The position numbers were made by a program, and so were the translations under genes. Below, one piece after another: positions 1-7,584 of a stretch of 64,000 bases of DNA; the first letter of the stretch is position 1; every line of letters begins with the position of its first letter. This DNA is from Planctomycetota bacterium (lineage in GTDB: Bacteria > Planctomycetota > B15-G4): contig JAJDEO010000070.1 of the NCBI GenBank assembly GCA_029259745.1, positions 1 through 64,000 of the forward strand, given 5' to 3'. The notes under the pieces are model-generated. The model was not told where the DNA came from. It did not search any database and worked only from the letters and a program-made list of their open reading frames with translations.

Positions 1-415
1 CATCCCCCGTCACGCACGCCGGCGGTGCCCATGCCGGTAGCGCTTTCGTGTGTGGCGGTCGCCGCGGGCCGTCATCAAGTCCTTGGGTTCCAGCGCCCCC
101 CTCAAGAGCACGACCAGCCACCAACCCCCGTCACGCACGCCGGCGGAGCCCATGCCGGAAGCGCTTTCGTGTGTGGTGGTCGCCGCGGGCCGTCATCAAG
201 TCCCTGGGGTTCCAGCGTCCCCCTCAAAAGCACGACCACCCACCAACCCCCACGCACGCGGGCGGAGCCCATGCCGGAAGCGCTTTCGTGCGTGGTGGTC
301 TCCGCGGGGCCGTCATCAAGGCTCTGGATTCCAGCGACCCCCTCCCACCCACCAACCCCCGTCATGCCCGCAGGCGGAGCGCATGGCGGAAGCGCTTTCG
401 TGTGTGGTGGTCTCC
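1..415. repeat. Tandem ~115-bp intergenic repeats (about four copies)
   Basis: Four successive copies share the core ATGCCGGAAGCGCTTTCGTG followed by a conserved GTGGTGGTC-CCGCGGG-CCGTCATCAAG block. The core ATG falls at 31, 152, 271 and 383, so the period shrinks from 121 to 119 to 112 bp. Copies 1-3 also share a pyrimidine-rich tail (CCCCCTC, CACCAACCCCC). The array probably runs on past the left edge of the window. All reading frames stay open because of the composition, but none looks like a protein. It lies downstream of the oxidoreductase operon, which is transcribed towards it. I do not recognise the repeat family. Confidence 0.85.
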
Positions 416-530
416 GCGGGGCCGTCATCAAGGCGACGGAACGGAGGCGAATCCCCTGGATTCGTCGAGTTCCGGCAACGCCGAGGACGGTCCCGCGGGG
501 GCCGCCACACACGGAATGGCTTTCGCCATG
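382..530. repeat. Inverted copy of the repeat forming a ~149-bp hairpin
   Basis: The last direct copy (382-430) is followed by its own inverted copy (486-530). CATGGCG at 382-388 pairs with CGCCATG at 524-530. CGTGTGTGG near 399-407 pairs with CCACACACG near 504-512, and the CCGCGGG blocks also pair. Nested inside are CGGAAC (437-442) with GTTCCG (469-474), and CGAATCC with GGATTCG around a CCT loop centred near 457. The result is one long, nearly continuous stem on either strand, much larger than an ordinary terminator. Confidence 0.85.
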
Positions 531-564
531 CGCGCAGCGAAAGCGCGCAGCGAAAGGAAGAGGC

Positions 565-601
565 CCGTCGGTGCTCACTCACCCAGAGAGCACCGACGGG
601 C
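565..601. terminator. Perfect 13-bp hairpin, terminator-like
   Basis: CCCGTCGGTGCTC at 565-577 is matched exactly by GAGCACCGACGGG at 589-601 around an 11-base loop. No T-tract follows on either strand, so rho-independent termination is not proven. It lies between the repeat array and the end of the oxidoreductase operon. Confidence 0.55.
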
Positions 602-741
602 CGGCAAGAGCAGACTCTGCCCTCACGCATGCGGGCCCATCGAAGGACTCGTGCGAGCACGGAGTACGGTGGCGGAACGAGATGCACACCGTCGTTCGGC
701 CCCACTGCCTCGATCGACGCTGCGAGTGTGGTCGAGACGGA

Positions 742-781
742 CCCGGGCGCCCACTCACGGTGTCGTCAGTGGGCGCCCGGG
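742..781 (-). terminator. Perfect 14-bp hairpin, likely terminator of the kor operon
   Basis: CCCGGGCGCCCACT at 742-755 pairs without mismatch with AGTGGGCGCCCGGG at 768-781 around a 12-base loop. It starts about 50 bases past the stop codon of the beta-subunit gene on the minus strand, where a terminator is expected. The downstream T-content (GTCCGTCTC on the minus strand) is weak. Confidence 0.65.
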
Positions 782-828
782 GGCATACAAGCTCGTGTTC
801 TCGCAGTCGCTCGCGAGCGCGCGACCGA

Positions 829-1857
829 TCAGCAGAAGCTGTCGACCAGCGTGCCGAAGTCTGCCTCTGACATGCGCAGCTGGTCTTCGTTCATCCCGCA
901 CAGCGGTTCGTCGGCGAGGTTCAGAGTGCGATCGAGAGCCTGGGACTCGCGGTCGTAGTAGACGAGGCCCGTGAAGACGTGGCCCTCGTCGAGACGACTG
1001 CGCTCGAGCACGCGGCGAGCTGCCGCGGGGTCGGTCGGGTCGTGCTTCTCGTCGTCGAGTGCCGTGAGGGTGATGAAGCCGCCGTGGGGCATCGGCACCG
1101 TGACCGTCTCGCCGGCGCGCTGCTCGACCTTCTCGGCCTCGTACTCGGGCACGAACCCGACCTCGTGGAGCTGCACGTTGTTCTCGCGCAGCCAATCGAA
1201 GCCCTTCGTGGAGTCCTTGAGGTTGTTGAACGTCACGCACGGGCTGATGCAGTCGATCAGCGCGAAGCCGTCGTGGTTCATCGCTGCGCGGATGAGCGTC
1301 GTCATCTGCTTCATGTCGCCGCTGAACGAGCGCGCGATGAAGCCGCAACCCAGCTCGAGCGCCAAGGCGCAGAGATCGATGTCGGCGTAGTCGTTGAGTT
1401 CGCCGCCCTTCTTCTTCGCACCCTTGTCGGACGTGGCTGAGAACTGCCCCTTCGTGAGGCCGTACACGCCGTTGTTTTCGACGATGTAGACCATGTTCGT
1501 GTTGCGACGCATCGCGTGGCAGAACTGACCCATGCCGATCGACGCCGTGTCGCCGTCGCCGGAGACCCCGATCGTGATCAGGTTCTTGTTGGCCATGTTT
1601 GCGCCGGTGGCGATCGACGGCATACGACCGTGCACGGAGTTGATGCCGTAGCCGTTGCCGATGAAGTACGCGGGCGTCTTCGATGAGCAGCCGATGCCCG
1701 ACGTCTTGACGACGTTGTAGGGATCGACACCCGACTCGAAGGCTGCAGCGATGATCTCGCGCGTGATCTGGTCGTGACCACAACCGATGCAGAGCGTGCT
1801 CTTGAGCCCGGCGTAGTCTTTCTTCTCGAGACCGGCGACGTTCGTGGTGTCAGACAT
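829..1857 (-). CDS. korB: 2-oxoacid:ferredoxin oxidoreductase, beta subunit
   Basis: Thiamine-diphosphate-binding subunit of a CoA-dependent 2-oxoacid:ferredoxin oxidoreductase, probably 2-oxoglutarate to succinyl-CoA in the cytoplasm. The 342-residue product has the N-terminal LCIGCGHD motif (Cys23, Cys26), a conserved Cys57 in SGIGCSS, the ThDP/Mg motif GDGD at 100-103, and the VENNGVYGLTKGQ segment, all typical of KorB/PorB. The start is ATG at 1857; the same frame is open further upstream but overlaps the alpha gene and is not protein-like. It overlaps the upstream alpha gene by 8 bases, implying translational coupling. No separate ferredoxin-like delta subunit is encoded here, which fits the two-subunit type. 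Substrate choice between 2-oxoglutarate and another 2-oxoacid is not settled by sequence alone. Confidence 0.93.
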   Translation of the reverse strand: MSDTTNVAGLEKKDYAGLKSTLCIGCGHDQITREIIAAAFESGVDPYNVVKTSGIGCSSKTPAYFIGNGYGINSVHGRMPSIATGANMANKNLITIGVSGDGDTASIGMGQFCHAMRRNTNMVYIVENNGVYGLTKGQFSATSDKGAKKKGGELNDYADIDLCALALELGCGFIARSFSGDMKQMTTLIRAAMNHDGFALIDCISPCVTFNNLKDSTKGFDWLRENNVQLHEVGFVPEYEAEKVEQRAGETVTVPMPHGGFITLTALDDEKHDPTDPAAARRVLERSRLDEGHVFTGLVYYDRESQALDRTLNLADEPLCGMNEDQLRMSEADFGTLVDSFC

Positions 1858-3709
1858 GTGCGGGCTCCTTGACGTCGGCCATGATGGCGTCGACAACAGG
1901 TGCGGCAGCCATCGGCATGCCGGCGTAGTAGAGGGCTTTCTTGATCTTGCCGGCCGAGCCGGGCGTCTTGAGACGGATGAGGTCGGCGAGCTGACCGTCG
2001 CGGTTCTGCTCGGCGACGTAGACCACGTTGCACGAGTTGACGAACTCCACGACCTCGTCGTGCAGCGGCACCGAGCGAACGCGCATGTCGCGCGTCTTGA
2101 CGCCGTTCTCGGCAAGGATGTCGCGCGCCTCCTCGACGGCGTACATCGTGCTGCCGTAGTGGATGATGCCGATCTCGGCCGACTCGTCGCCGCCGATCAC
2201 GGGCTTCGGGAGATCGACGACCGAACCCGCGATCTTGCGTGCGATGCGATCGATCACCTTGATGTACGCCGGCGACTTCTCGGTGTAGCCCGCGTACTCG
2301 TCGTGACCCGAACCGCGCGTGAAGTACGGCGCCTTGGGATGGTGCGTGCCGGGCAGCGTGCGGTACGGGATACCGTCGCCGTCCTCGTCCTTGTAGCGAC
2401 CGTAGTCTTCGACCTTCTTGAGCTGCTCGGCCGTGAGCACCTTGCCGCGATCGAAGCCGCCCTTCGGGTATTCGAAGCGGTCCGACATCCAGTTGTTCAT
2501 GCCCATGTCGAGGTCGGTGAGGACGAACACGGGCGTCTGGTACTTCTCGGCGATGTCGAACGCCTGGGCCGAGATCTCGTAGAGCTCTTCGGGACCGGCG
2601 GGGATGAGGACGATGTGTCCCGTGTCGCCGTGCGAGAGGTTCACGCAGAGGCTCAGGTCGCCTTGTTGCGTGCGCGTGGGCATGCCCGTCGACGGGCCGA
2701 CACGCTGGACGTCGAACACGACACCGGGAATCTCGGCGTAGTAACCGAAGCCCGCGAACTCGGCCATCAGCGAGATGCCGGGGCCGGCCGTCGCCGTCAT
2801 CGAACGCGCGCCCGCCCAGCCGGCGCCGAGCACGAGACCGAGGCTCGCAAGCTCGTCTTCGGCCTGCACCGCGGCAAAGTTCTGCTTGCCGGTTCCGGCA
2901 TCGATGCGGTGCTTCTTCGCCAGCGAGATGAAGTCTTCGCACAGGCTCGAACTCGGCGTGATCGGATACCAACCGCAGAAGGTGCAACCGCCCATCAGGC
3001 AACCGATCGCCGCCGCGGTGTTGCCCTCGATGAACATCTTGCCCTGCGTCAGGTTGCGCGCCTCGATCTTGAACTCGACGCTCGAGGCATCGCAGTGCTC
3101 GCGCGCGTGGGCGATGCCCGCGTTGACGACGTCCTGGTTGAGCTTGACCACCTTTTCCTTGCCGGAGAACTGCTCGGCAACCACGGACATCACGGTGTCA
3201 TGGTCGAACCCGAGCATCTCGGTCAGCACACCGACGTACACCATGTTCGCGAGCAGCTTGCGCAGACGCACGTCGGGCGCGTACTCCTTCGCGATCTTCG
3301 CGAAGGGCACGAGATGCACCGCGATGTCGGTGCGCTCGATCGACTTCGCAGCCGGGATGCTCTCGTCGATGAACAGCACACCACCCGGTGCCAGGTCAGC
3401 GATGTCGTCGACGGCGGTGGCCGCGTTCATCGCCACCGTCACATCGTGTCGACCGCTGCGACACTGATATCCCTTCTCCGAGACACGCATGAGGAACCAC
3501 GTCGGCAGGCCGGCGATGTTGCTCGGAAAGAGGTTCTTCGGCGTGATCGGCACACCCATCCGGAAGATGGTTTTCGCGACGATCGTGTTGCTGGATGCAC
3601 TGCCGGAACCATTGACGGTCGCGACATTGATGGTGAAGTCGTTGATGGGCACGCGTGGCAATCTCAGGCGCGACGCGCGGAGCGACTTGGCTCCGGCGGT
3701 CGGCCGCAT
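1850..3709 (-). CDS. korA: 2-oxoacid:ferredoxin oxidoreductase, fused gamma-alpha subunit
   Basis: Partner of the beta subunit just downstream. The first third (FTINVATVNGSGSASSN, then FRMGVPITPKNLFPSNIAG) is the gamma-type domain. The rest is the pyrimidine-binding and transketolase-C-like alpha part with YPITPSS, QAEDELAS and TATAGPGISLM motifs. Length (up to 619 residues) is normal for a KorA fusion. The ATG at 3709 adds about 19 residues of basic, poorly conserved leader; an in-frame GTG at 3652 (MPINDFTINVAT) is a credible alternative start. Neither has an obvious Shine-Dalgarno sequence. A cysteine cluster just before YPITPSS (CLMGGCTFC, then another Cys 11 residues on) is unusual for the family. 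Confidence 0.92.
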   Translation of the reverse strand: MRPTAGAKSLRASRLRLPRVPINDFTINVATVNGSGSASSNTIVAKTIFRMGVPITPKNLFPSNIAGLPTWFLMRVSEKGYQCRSGRHDVTVAMNAATAVDDIADLAPGGVLFIDESIPAAKSIERTDIAVHLVPFAKIAKEYAPDVRLRKLLANMVYVGVLTEMLGFDHDTVMSVVAEQFSGKEKVVKLNQDVVNAGIAHAREHCDASSVEFKIEARNLTQGKMFIEGNTAAAIGCLMGGCTFCGWYPITPSSSLCEDFISLAKKHRIDAGTGKQNFAAVQAEDELASLGLVLGAGWAGARSMTATAGPGISLMAEFAGFGYYAEIPGVVFDVQRVGPSTGMPTRTQQGDLSLCVNLSHGDTGHIVLIPAGPEELYEISAQAFDIAEKYQTPVFVLTDLDMGMNNWMSDRFEYPKGGFDRGKVLTAEQLKKVEDYGRYKDEDGDGIPYRTLPGTHHPKAPYFTRGSGHDEYAGYTEKSPAYIKVIDRIARKIAGSVVDLPKPVIGGDESAEIGIIHYGSTMYAVEEARDILAENGVKTRDMRVRSVPLHDEVVEFVNSCNVVYVAEQNRDGQLADLIRLKTPGSAGKIKKALYYAGMPMAAAPVVDAIMADVKEPAHV

Positions 3710-3847
3710 CGGCTAGGGGGACGAGCGTGGTCTCCGCCGAATACGCTGTTTCGACGGCGCAAAGAATCGCGAGATGGTAGCACGGGCCCCCGGCGCCTGG
3801 GAACCGACGACGGTTCGATCGGCGGGCTCCGCGGGGCTCGATCCGAC

Positions 3848-4168
3848 TCAGTCTTCCGGCAGCTCGTCGAGGAGAGATCGAATCTCCTCGAAGGGCTCGT
3901 CGTGCCCCTGCTTCGTGGCCAGGTCGGCGCCGTGCTCGAGGGCCACCCGAGCTTCATCGAAGCGCTTCAGCTCGATTAGGCAGCGGGCTCGGCGGATCGA
4001 CGCCACCATCCAGTTCGGGTTCAGCTCGAGGCAACGGGCGTAGGCCGCCTCGGCCTGGGTGTGCTTCTCGACCTCGAGATAGGCCTGGGCCAGGGCGAAG
4101 GCGTGCAGCGGATTGTCGGGATCACGTTCGACGAACGCTGCGAAGCGTTCGATCTTGTCCTGGCTCAC
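3848..4168 (-). CDS. Small TPR protein
   Basis: A 106-residue soluble protein with two or three tetratricopeptide-like helical hairpins: HAFALAQAYLEVEKHTQAEA is a near-consensus TPR, and AEAAYARCLELNPNWMVA continues it. TPRs mediate protein-protein contacts; the partner is unknown. The start is taken as GTG at 4168 (MSQDKIERFAAFVERDPDNP), because the open frame upstream runs antisense through rsmG and is low-complexity. This leaves 90 bp between the divergent starts of this gene and rsmG, enough for promoters of both. Function beyond scaffolding cannot be inferred. Confidence 0.72.
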   Translation of the reverse strand: MSQDKIERFAAFVERDPDNPLHAFALAQAYLEVEKHTQAEAAYARCLELNPNWMVASIRRARCLIELKRFDEARVALEHGADLATKQGHDEPFEEIRSLLDELPED

Positions 4169-4258
4169 GGCGGGCTCCGGCTTTCGAGGCTGGGCTTTCG
4201 GGGCTGGGGATTCTACGGGACTTGCCCCGCGTGGGCCCGCCGTGAAAGGGTGTCGCCC

Positions 4259-4963
4259 ATGGATCTCGACGCCTTCACCAACGCCGTGGCCGTCGAGCTC
4301 GACGACGCCTTCGCCGACATGAACACCCGCTGGCCGGGTTTGCTCCCCGACAACGACGAACTCGGCCCCGACGCCCGCCACCAACTGGCGCGCTTCTGCG
4401 CTCTACTCGTCGCCGAGAACGAAACGCTCAACCTCACCCGGATCACGGATCCGCGCGGGATGGCCGTCCGCCACATCGTCGACAGTCTGGTCGCCTATCG
4501 CGCCTTCCCGCCGGCGCGCGGCGGGGCGATCCTCGACCTCGGCTCGGGCGGCGGGGTCCCCGGGATCCCGCTCGCGATCGCCCTCCCGAAGCGCCCCGTG
4601 CTGCTCGTCGACTCGCGTGGCCGCAAGGCCGAAGCCATGGGACGCATCATCGCGGCCCTCGATCTCGGCCCACGCGTCGAGTCGCTGGCCGTGCGCGCCG
4701 AAGAACTGCTCGTGAAACGCCGGGTCGACACGGTCGTCTCGCGCGCCGTCGGGACCGTCGGCAAGCAGCTCGACCTCCTGCGCCCCGTGCGCAAGAACCT
4801 CCAGCGCGTGGTCATGCTCAAGGGCCCCGCCGCCGACGACGAACTCGCCGCGGCACGCACGCCGGGGCGCCGACTGGGCTTCAAGGTCGCCGAGCGCATC
4901 GAAGTGACGCTGCCCGACGACGAGGCCGAGCGCGTCGTGCTCGTGTTCTCGGCCAAGCGCTGA
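4259..4963 (+). CDS. rsmG: 16S rRNA (guanine-527-N7)-methyltransferase RsmG
   Basis: Makes m7G527 in 16S rRNA using S-adenosylmethionine. The 234-residue product has the family hallmarks in order: LNLTRITDP near 57-65, RHIVDSL near 71-77, the SAM-binding LDLGSGGGVPGIPLA at 92-106, VDSRGRKAEA, and VVSRAVG. Length is close to the family norm of about 210-240. The ATG at 4259 is preceded by AAAGGG at a good ribosome-binding distance. The usual gidA/parA/parB neighbours are absent, so the gene stands alone here. Loss of RsmG gives low-level streptomycin resistance in other bacteria. Confidence 0.95.
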   Translation: MDLDAFTNAVAVELDDAFADMNTRWPGLLPDNDELGPDARHQLARFCALLVAENETLNLTRITDPRGMAVRHIVDSLVAYRAFPPARGGAILDLGSGGGVPGIPLAIALPKRPVLLVDSRGRKAEAMGRIIAALDLGPRVESLAVRAEELLVKRRVDTVVSRAVGTVGKQLDLLRPVRKNLQRVVMLKGPAADDELAAARTPGRRLGFKVAERIEVTLPDDEAERVVLVFSAKR

Positions 4964-4993
4964 TCCGAGCTCGAGCTGTAGGCCCCGTTGCTG

Positions 4994-5911
4994 CTAGGCC
5001 TCGTCGCGCACCGGCGAGCGGAAGCCCGCAGGCTTCACGGCCAGGACCGAGCATTCGGCGCTGTTGAGCAGCTTCTCGGCCGTATTGCCGACCAGCGCAC
5101 CGTGCAGCCCAGCCCGGCCGATCGTGCCGAGAACGACGAGATCGGCGCCCAGCCGTCGCACGGCCAAGGCCACTTGCTCGGAGGGCGTGCCCTCGGCGAG
5201 CCAGAGCTTGACCGGCACACCGCCGTCCTCGATCGGATCGCAGAGGGCGTGCAGCTCGTCCCAGGCGCGCTTGCGCTCGGACGCGCGGTATTCGTCGCGC
5301 TCGGCCTGCGGGACGTGCGTGAGGCGCATGTCGCCGATCTTCGGGTACTCGAGGCAGTGCACGACGTGCCACTCGCCACCCGACCGCTGGGCCAGCGACG
5401 CCGAGATGTCGAGCACCTCGGGCGTGAGTTCCTGCAGGGCCGCCGCCGAGAGGATCACCTGCGACGAACAATCACGCAGCTTCGAGCTCACGACGCACAC
5501 CGGGCACTCGGCCTTGCGCAGCACGCGCATCGCCGTCGACCCGATCAACGTGCGCTCGAGCATCCCGGGACGGCGCGAGGCCATCAGGATCAGGTCGCTT
5601 TCGTCACGGATGCTCTGGCGGACGATCTCGACGTACGGCACGCCCTGGGCCACGGCGACCTTGACGTCGCTACGTCCGAAGGCGTCCTTGGCGACCGATT
5701 CGAGGATCGCACGTGCCTCGCTCTCGGCGCCGTCGGAGCCGACGACCGCGATCAGCGTGATCGATGCGTCCGAGGCGTCGGCGATCCAATCTGCCATCGC
5801 GACGAGTGCGCGCACAGCGCGAGAGAGGTCCTTGCCCGACACGACGTCATCATCCGTGACGTCGATCGGAACCAGGATCTTCGCGAAACGACTCAGACCT
5901 TTGGGCGCCAT
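4994..5911 (-). CDS. Tandem universal stress protein (two UspA domains)
   Basis: A 305-residue cytoplasmic protein with two UspA-like alpha/beta domains, about 10-145 and 160-300. Each has a recognisable nucleotide-binding tail: ASRRPGMLERTLIGSTAMRV in domain 1 and GTIGRAGLHGALVGNTAEKL in domain 2. The second resembles the G-2x-G-9x-G(S/T) pattern of ATP-binding Usp proteins; the first is more divergent. The start is ATG at 5911 because GAGGAG lies seven bases upstream; a longer frame begins inside that ribosome-binding site. It is convergent with rsmG and followed upstream by a tRNA gene. The target process is unknown; stress-response function is by family. Confidence 0.9.
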   Translation of the reverse strand: MAPKGLSRFAKILVPIDVTDDDVVSGKDLSRAVRALVAMADWIADASDASITLIAVVGSDGAESEARAILESVAKDAFGRSDVKVAVAQGVPYVEIVRQSIRDESDLILMASRRPGMLERTLIGSTAMRVLRKAECPVCVVSSKLRDCSSQVILSAAALQELTPEVLDISASLAQRSGGEWHVVHCLEYPKIGDMRLTHVPQAERDEYRASERKRAWDELHALCDPIEDGGVPVKLWLAEGTPSEQVALAVRRLGADLVVLGTIGRAGLHGALVGNTAEKLLNSAECSVLAVKPAGFRSPVRDEA

Positions 5912-5948
5912 GCCGCGCTCCTCGCACCCTCGCAAGGAGGGAGAGTGA

Positions 5949-6023
5949 TGGAGCCGGGGATGGGATTCGAACCCACGACCTCAGCTTTACGAAAGCCGTG
6001 CTCTACCGCTGAGCTACCCCGGC
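5949..6023 (-). tRNA. tRNA-Thr (anticodon CGU)
   Basis: On the minus strand a complete cloverleaf folds: acceptor GCCGGGG/CCCCGGC, D-arm GCTC-AGCGGTA-GAGC, anticodon stem CGGCT/AGCTG around loop TTCGTAA, T-arm GTGGG-TTCGAAT-CCCAT. The anticodon is CGT in DNA, reading ACG threonine codons. The discriminator base is T and the CCA tail is encoded (5949-5951). There is no intron or variable-loop expansion. Confidence 0.95.
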
Positions 6024-6210
6024 TCGGCTCAATCAGGGCGGAACACTAGCAAAAGAGGGACGGGCCGCAACAGGGCCGGGGCCGCCACGACCCCGGACTT
6101 CTCGGCACGATCCAGCGCGACCGAACCCGCCGGCGACCGTTCGGTCCGACAGGCTCATGCTCCTCGGGGTCGCACCGATCGTCGCGAGACGTCCGGGCTA
6201 TCATCCCGGC

Positions 6211-6567
6211 GTGATCTATCTCCTCGACGGCTACAACCTCGCCCATTGGCTCGCAAAAGGACGCGACATGCGTCCCGAGCAGCTCCGTGGGCTGTTGCTG
6301 ACGCGCCTCCGAGGACGTCTCCCGAAGGATGCGACGGCCACCAAGGTGTTCTGGGACGTCCGATCCGGGATTCCGCCAGCCGACCGCCGAAACTGGATCG
6401 AGATGGCATTCGTGCCCGACGCCGATGAGGCCATCATCGACGCCGTCTATGAGGCCGATCAGGCACGCGAGATCGTCGTCGTGAGCCGCGACCGCGAGGT
6501 GACGGGGCGCAGCAAGCAGCTCGGCGCACGGGCAATGAGTCCACACCAGCTCCTGGGCAAGCGATGA
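6211..6567 (+). CDS. NYN-domain (YacP/Rae1-like) putative ribonuclease
   Basis: A 118-residue PIN-like protein. MIYLLDGYNLAHWL at the N-terminus carries the first acidic metal-binding residue (LDGYN, Asp6), DADEAIIDAVYE supplies the second acidic cluster, and VVVSRDREV the third. This pattern is typical of NYN/YacP endoribonucleases that act on rRNA, tRNA or ribosome-bound mRNA. The start is GTG at 6211, since upstream in-frame codons are not conserved-looking. Its TGA overlaps the ATG of the next gene (ATGA at 6564-6567), so the two are probably co-translated. The substrate is unknown. Confidence 0.78.
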   Translation: MIYLLDGYNLAHWLAKGRDMRPEQLRGLLLTRLRGRLPKDATATKVFWDVRSGIPPADRRNWIEMAFVPDADEAIIDAVYEADQAREIVVVSRDREVTGRSKQLGARAMSPHQLLGKR

Positions 6568-7469
6568 GCTACCGCGCCGGTTTGCTGCTGATCGTGCTCG
6601 CGAATGTGCTCGGCGGGATGTCGTACCTCTGGCAGAAGCTCGCCACGCCGGGCATGCCGTCGGCCGTGATTGCCACGGCCCGCAACCTCGTCGGTGTGCT
6701 CTGCCTGTACCTCTGGGCACGTCAGCGCGGGAAGGTGACATTCGACTACTCACGCAGCGACTGGATCCGGGTGATCGTCATCGGCGTGGTCGCGTTCGGC
6801 CTGCCGATGGTGCTCGGGATCATCGGCGTCGGCCTGTCGACAGCCTCGAACGGATCGATCTTGATCCTCATCGAGCCGGCCGCGCTGCTGATCTTCGCGC
6901 GCATCCTGCTCGGCGAACGCGTGCGGCGCATCCAGGCCGTCGGGATCCTGATCGGCGTCTTCGGCGCCTGGCTGATCGTCACGGACAAGGTCGACGTCGG
7001 CGCGCTGCTCGACCGCGACTACGTCCTCGGCAATGTGCTGCTGCTCATCCATGCCGTGCTCTGGGGCCTCTACTCTCCGCTCGTCAAACCGCTGGCCGTG
7101 CGCCACGATCCCGTCAGTCTGACGCTCGCAATCATGGCGACGTCGATGGTGCTGCTCGTTCCGATGGCGGGCTACCAGCTCGTCGACTGGGAACCGAACG
7201 AGTTCACAGGGCAGGCGCTGTTCTACGTCGTCGTGCTCGGTGTGCTCGTGTCGTTCGGCAGCACGGTGATGTGGACGCTCGCGCTGCCCGCCCTTCCGTC
7301 CGGCACCGTGGCCGCCTCGATCGTCATCCAGCCGCTCGCCGGCGTGCTCGCGGCCGTGCTTTGGCTCGACGAGTCGCTCACGACGCGCGCTCTGATCGGG
7401 ACGCTCGTGATCGCAGCCAGCGTGGCCTTGGTCCTCGCCTCACGGCGCCCGGCCCCTGCGACGACGTGA
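6564..7469 (+). CDS. EamA/DMT-superfamily transporter
   Basis: A 301-residue inner-membrane protein with about ten predicted transmembrane helices in two EamA halves: first half from AGLLLIVLANVLGGMSYLWQ, second from VLGNVLLLIHAVLWGLYSPL. Segments such as EPAALLIFARILLGERV and QPLAGVLAAVLWLDESLT are the family's repeated end-of-domain motifs. Members export metabolites or amino acids; no substrate can be named. Translation is coupled to the preceding NYN gene by ATGA overlap. Confidence 0.88.
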   Translation: MSYRAGLLLIVLANVLGGMSYLWQKLATPGMPSAVIATARNLVGVLCLYLWARQRGKVTFDYSRSDWIRVIVIGVVAFGLPMVLGIIGVGLSTASNGSILILIEPAALLIFARILLGERVRRIQAVGILIGVFGAWLIVTDKVDVGALLDRDYVLGNVLLLIHAVLWGLYSPLVKPLAVRHDPVSLTLAIMATSMVLLVPMAGYQLVDWEPNEFTGQALFYVVVLGVLVSFGSTVMWTLALPALPSGTVAASIVIQPLAGVLAAVLWLDESLTTRALIGTLVIAASVALVLASRRPAPATT

Positions 7470-7584
7470 GGATCGCCCGCGCTGCACGCTGTTCGGCGTG
7501 GCTGGTAGTCTGCTCCTCGACCGAGACGACACCGTGCGTCGTGCGACGCGCTTCGATCGAGACGGTGGGCCCGCCGCGATCTCC

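Noticed and set aside
1..480. Possible CRISPR array
   Set aside because: Repeat units are ~115 bp and similar over most of their length, with no short repeat/unique spacer pattern and no cas gene nearby.
25..974. Long open frames in all three plus-strand phases over the repeats
   Set aside because: They arise from GC-rich repeated DNA, mutually overlap, and their residues (Pro, Arg, Ser, His) do not resemble a protein; no ribosome-binding site.
1844..3979. 711-codon open frame antisense to korA/korB
   Set aside because: It lies exactly opposite two well-identified genes; its residues (Arg, Asp, Val, His, Leu) are typical of the antisense of GC-rich codons.
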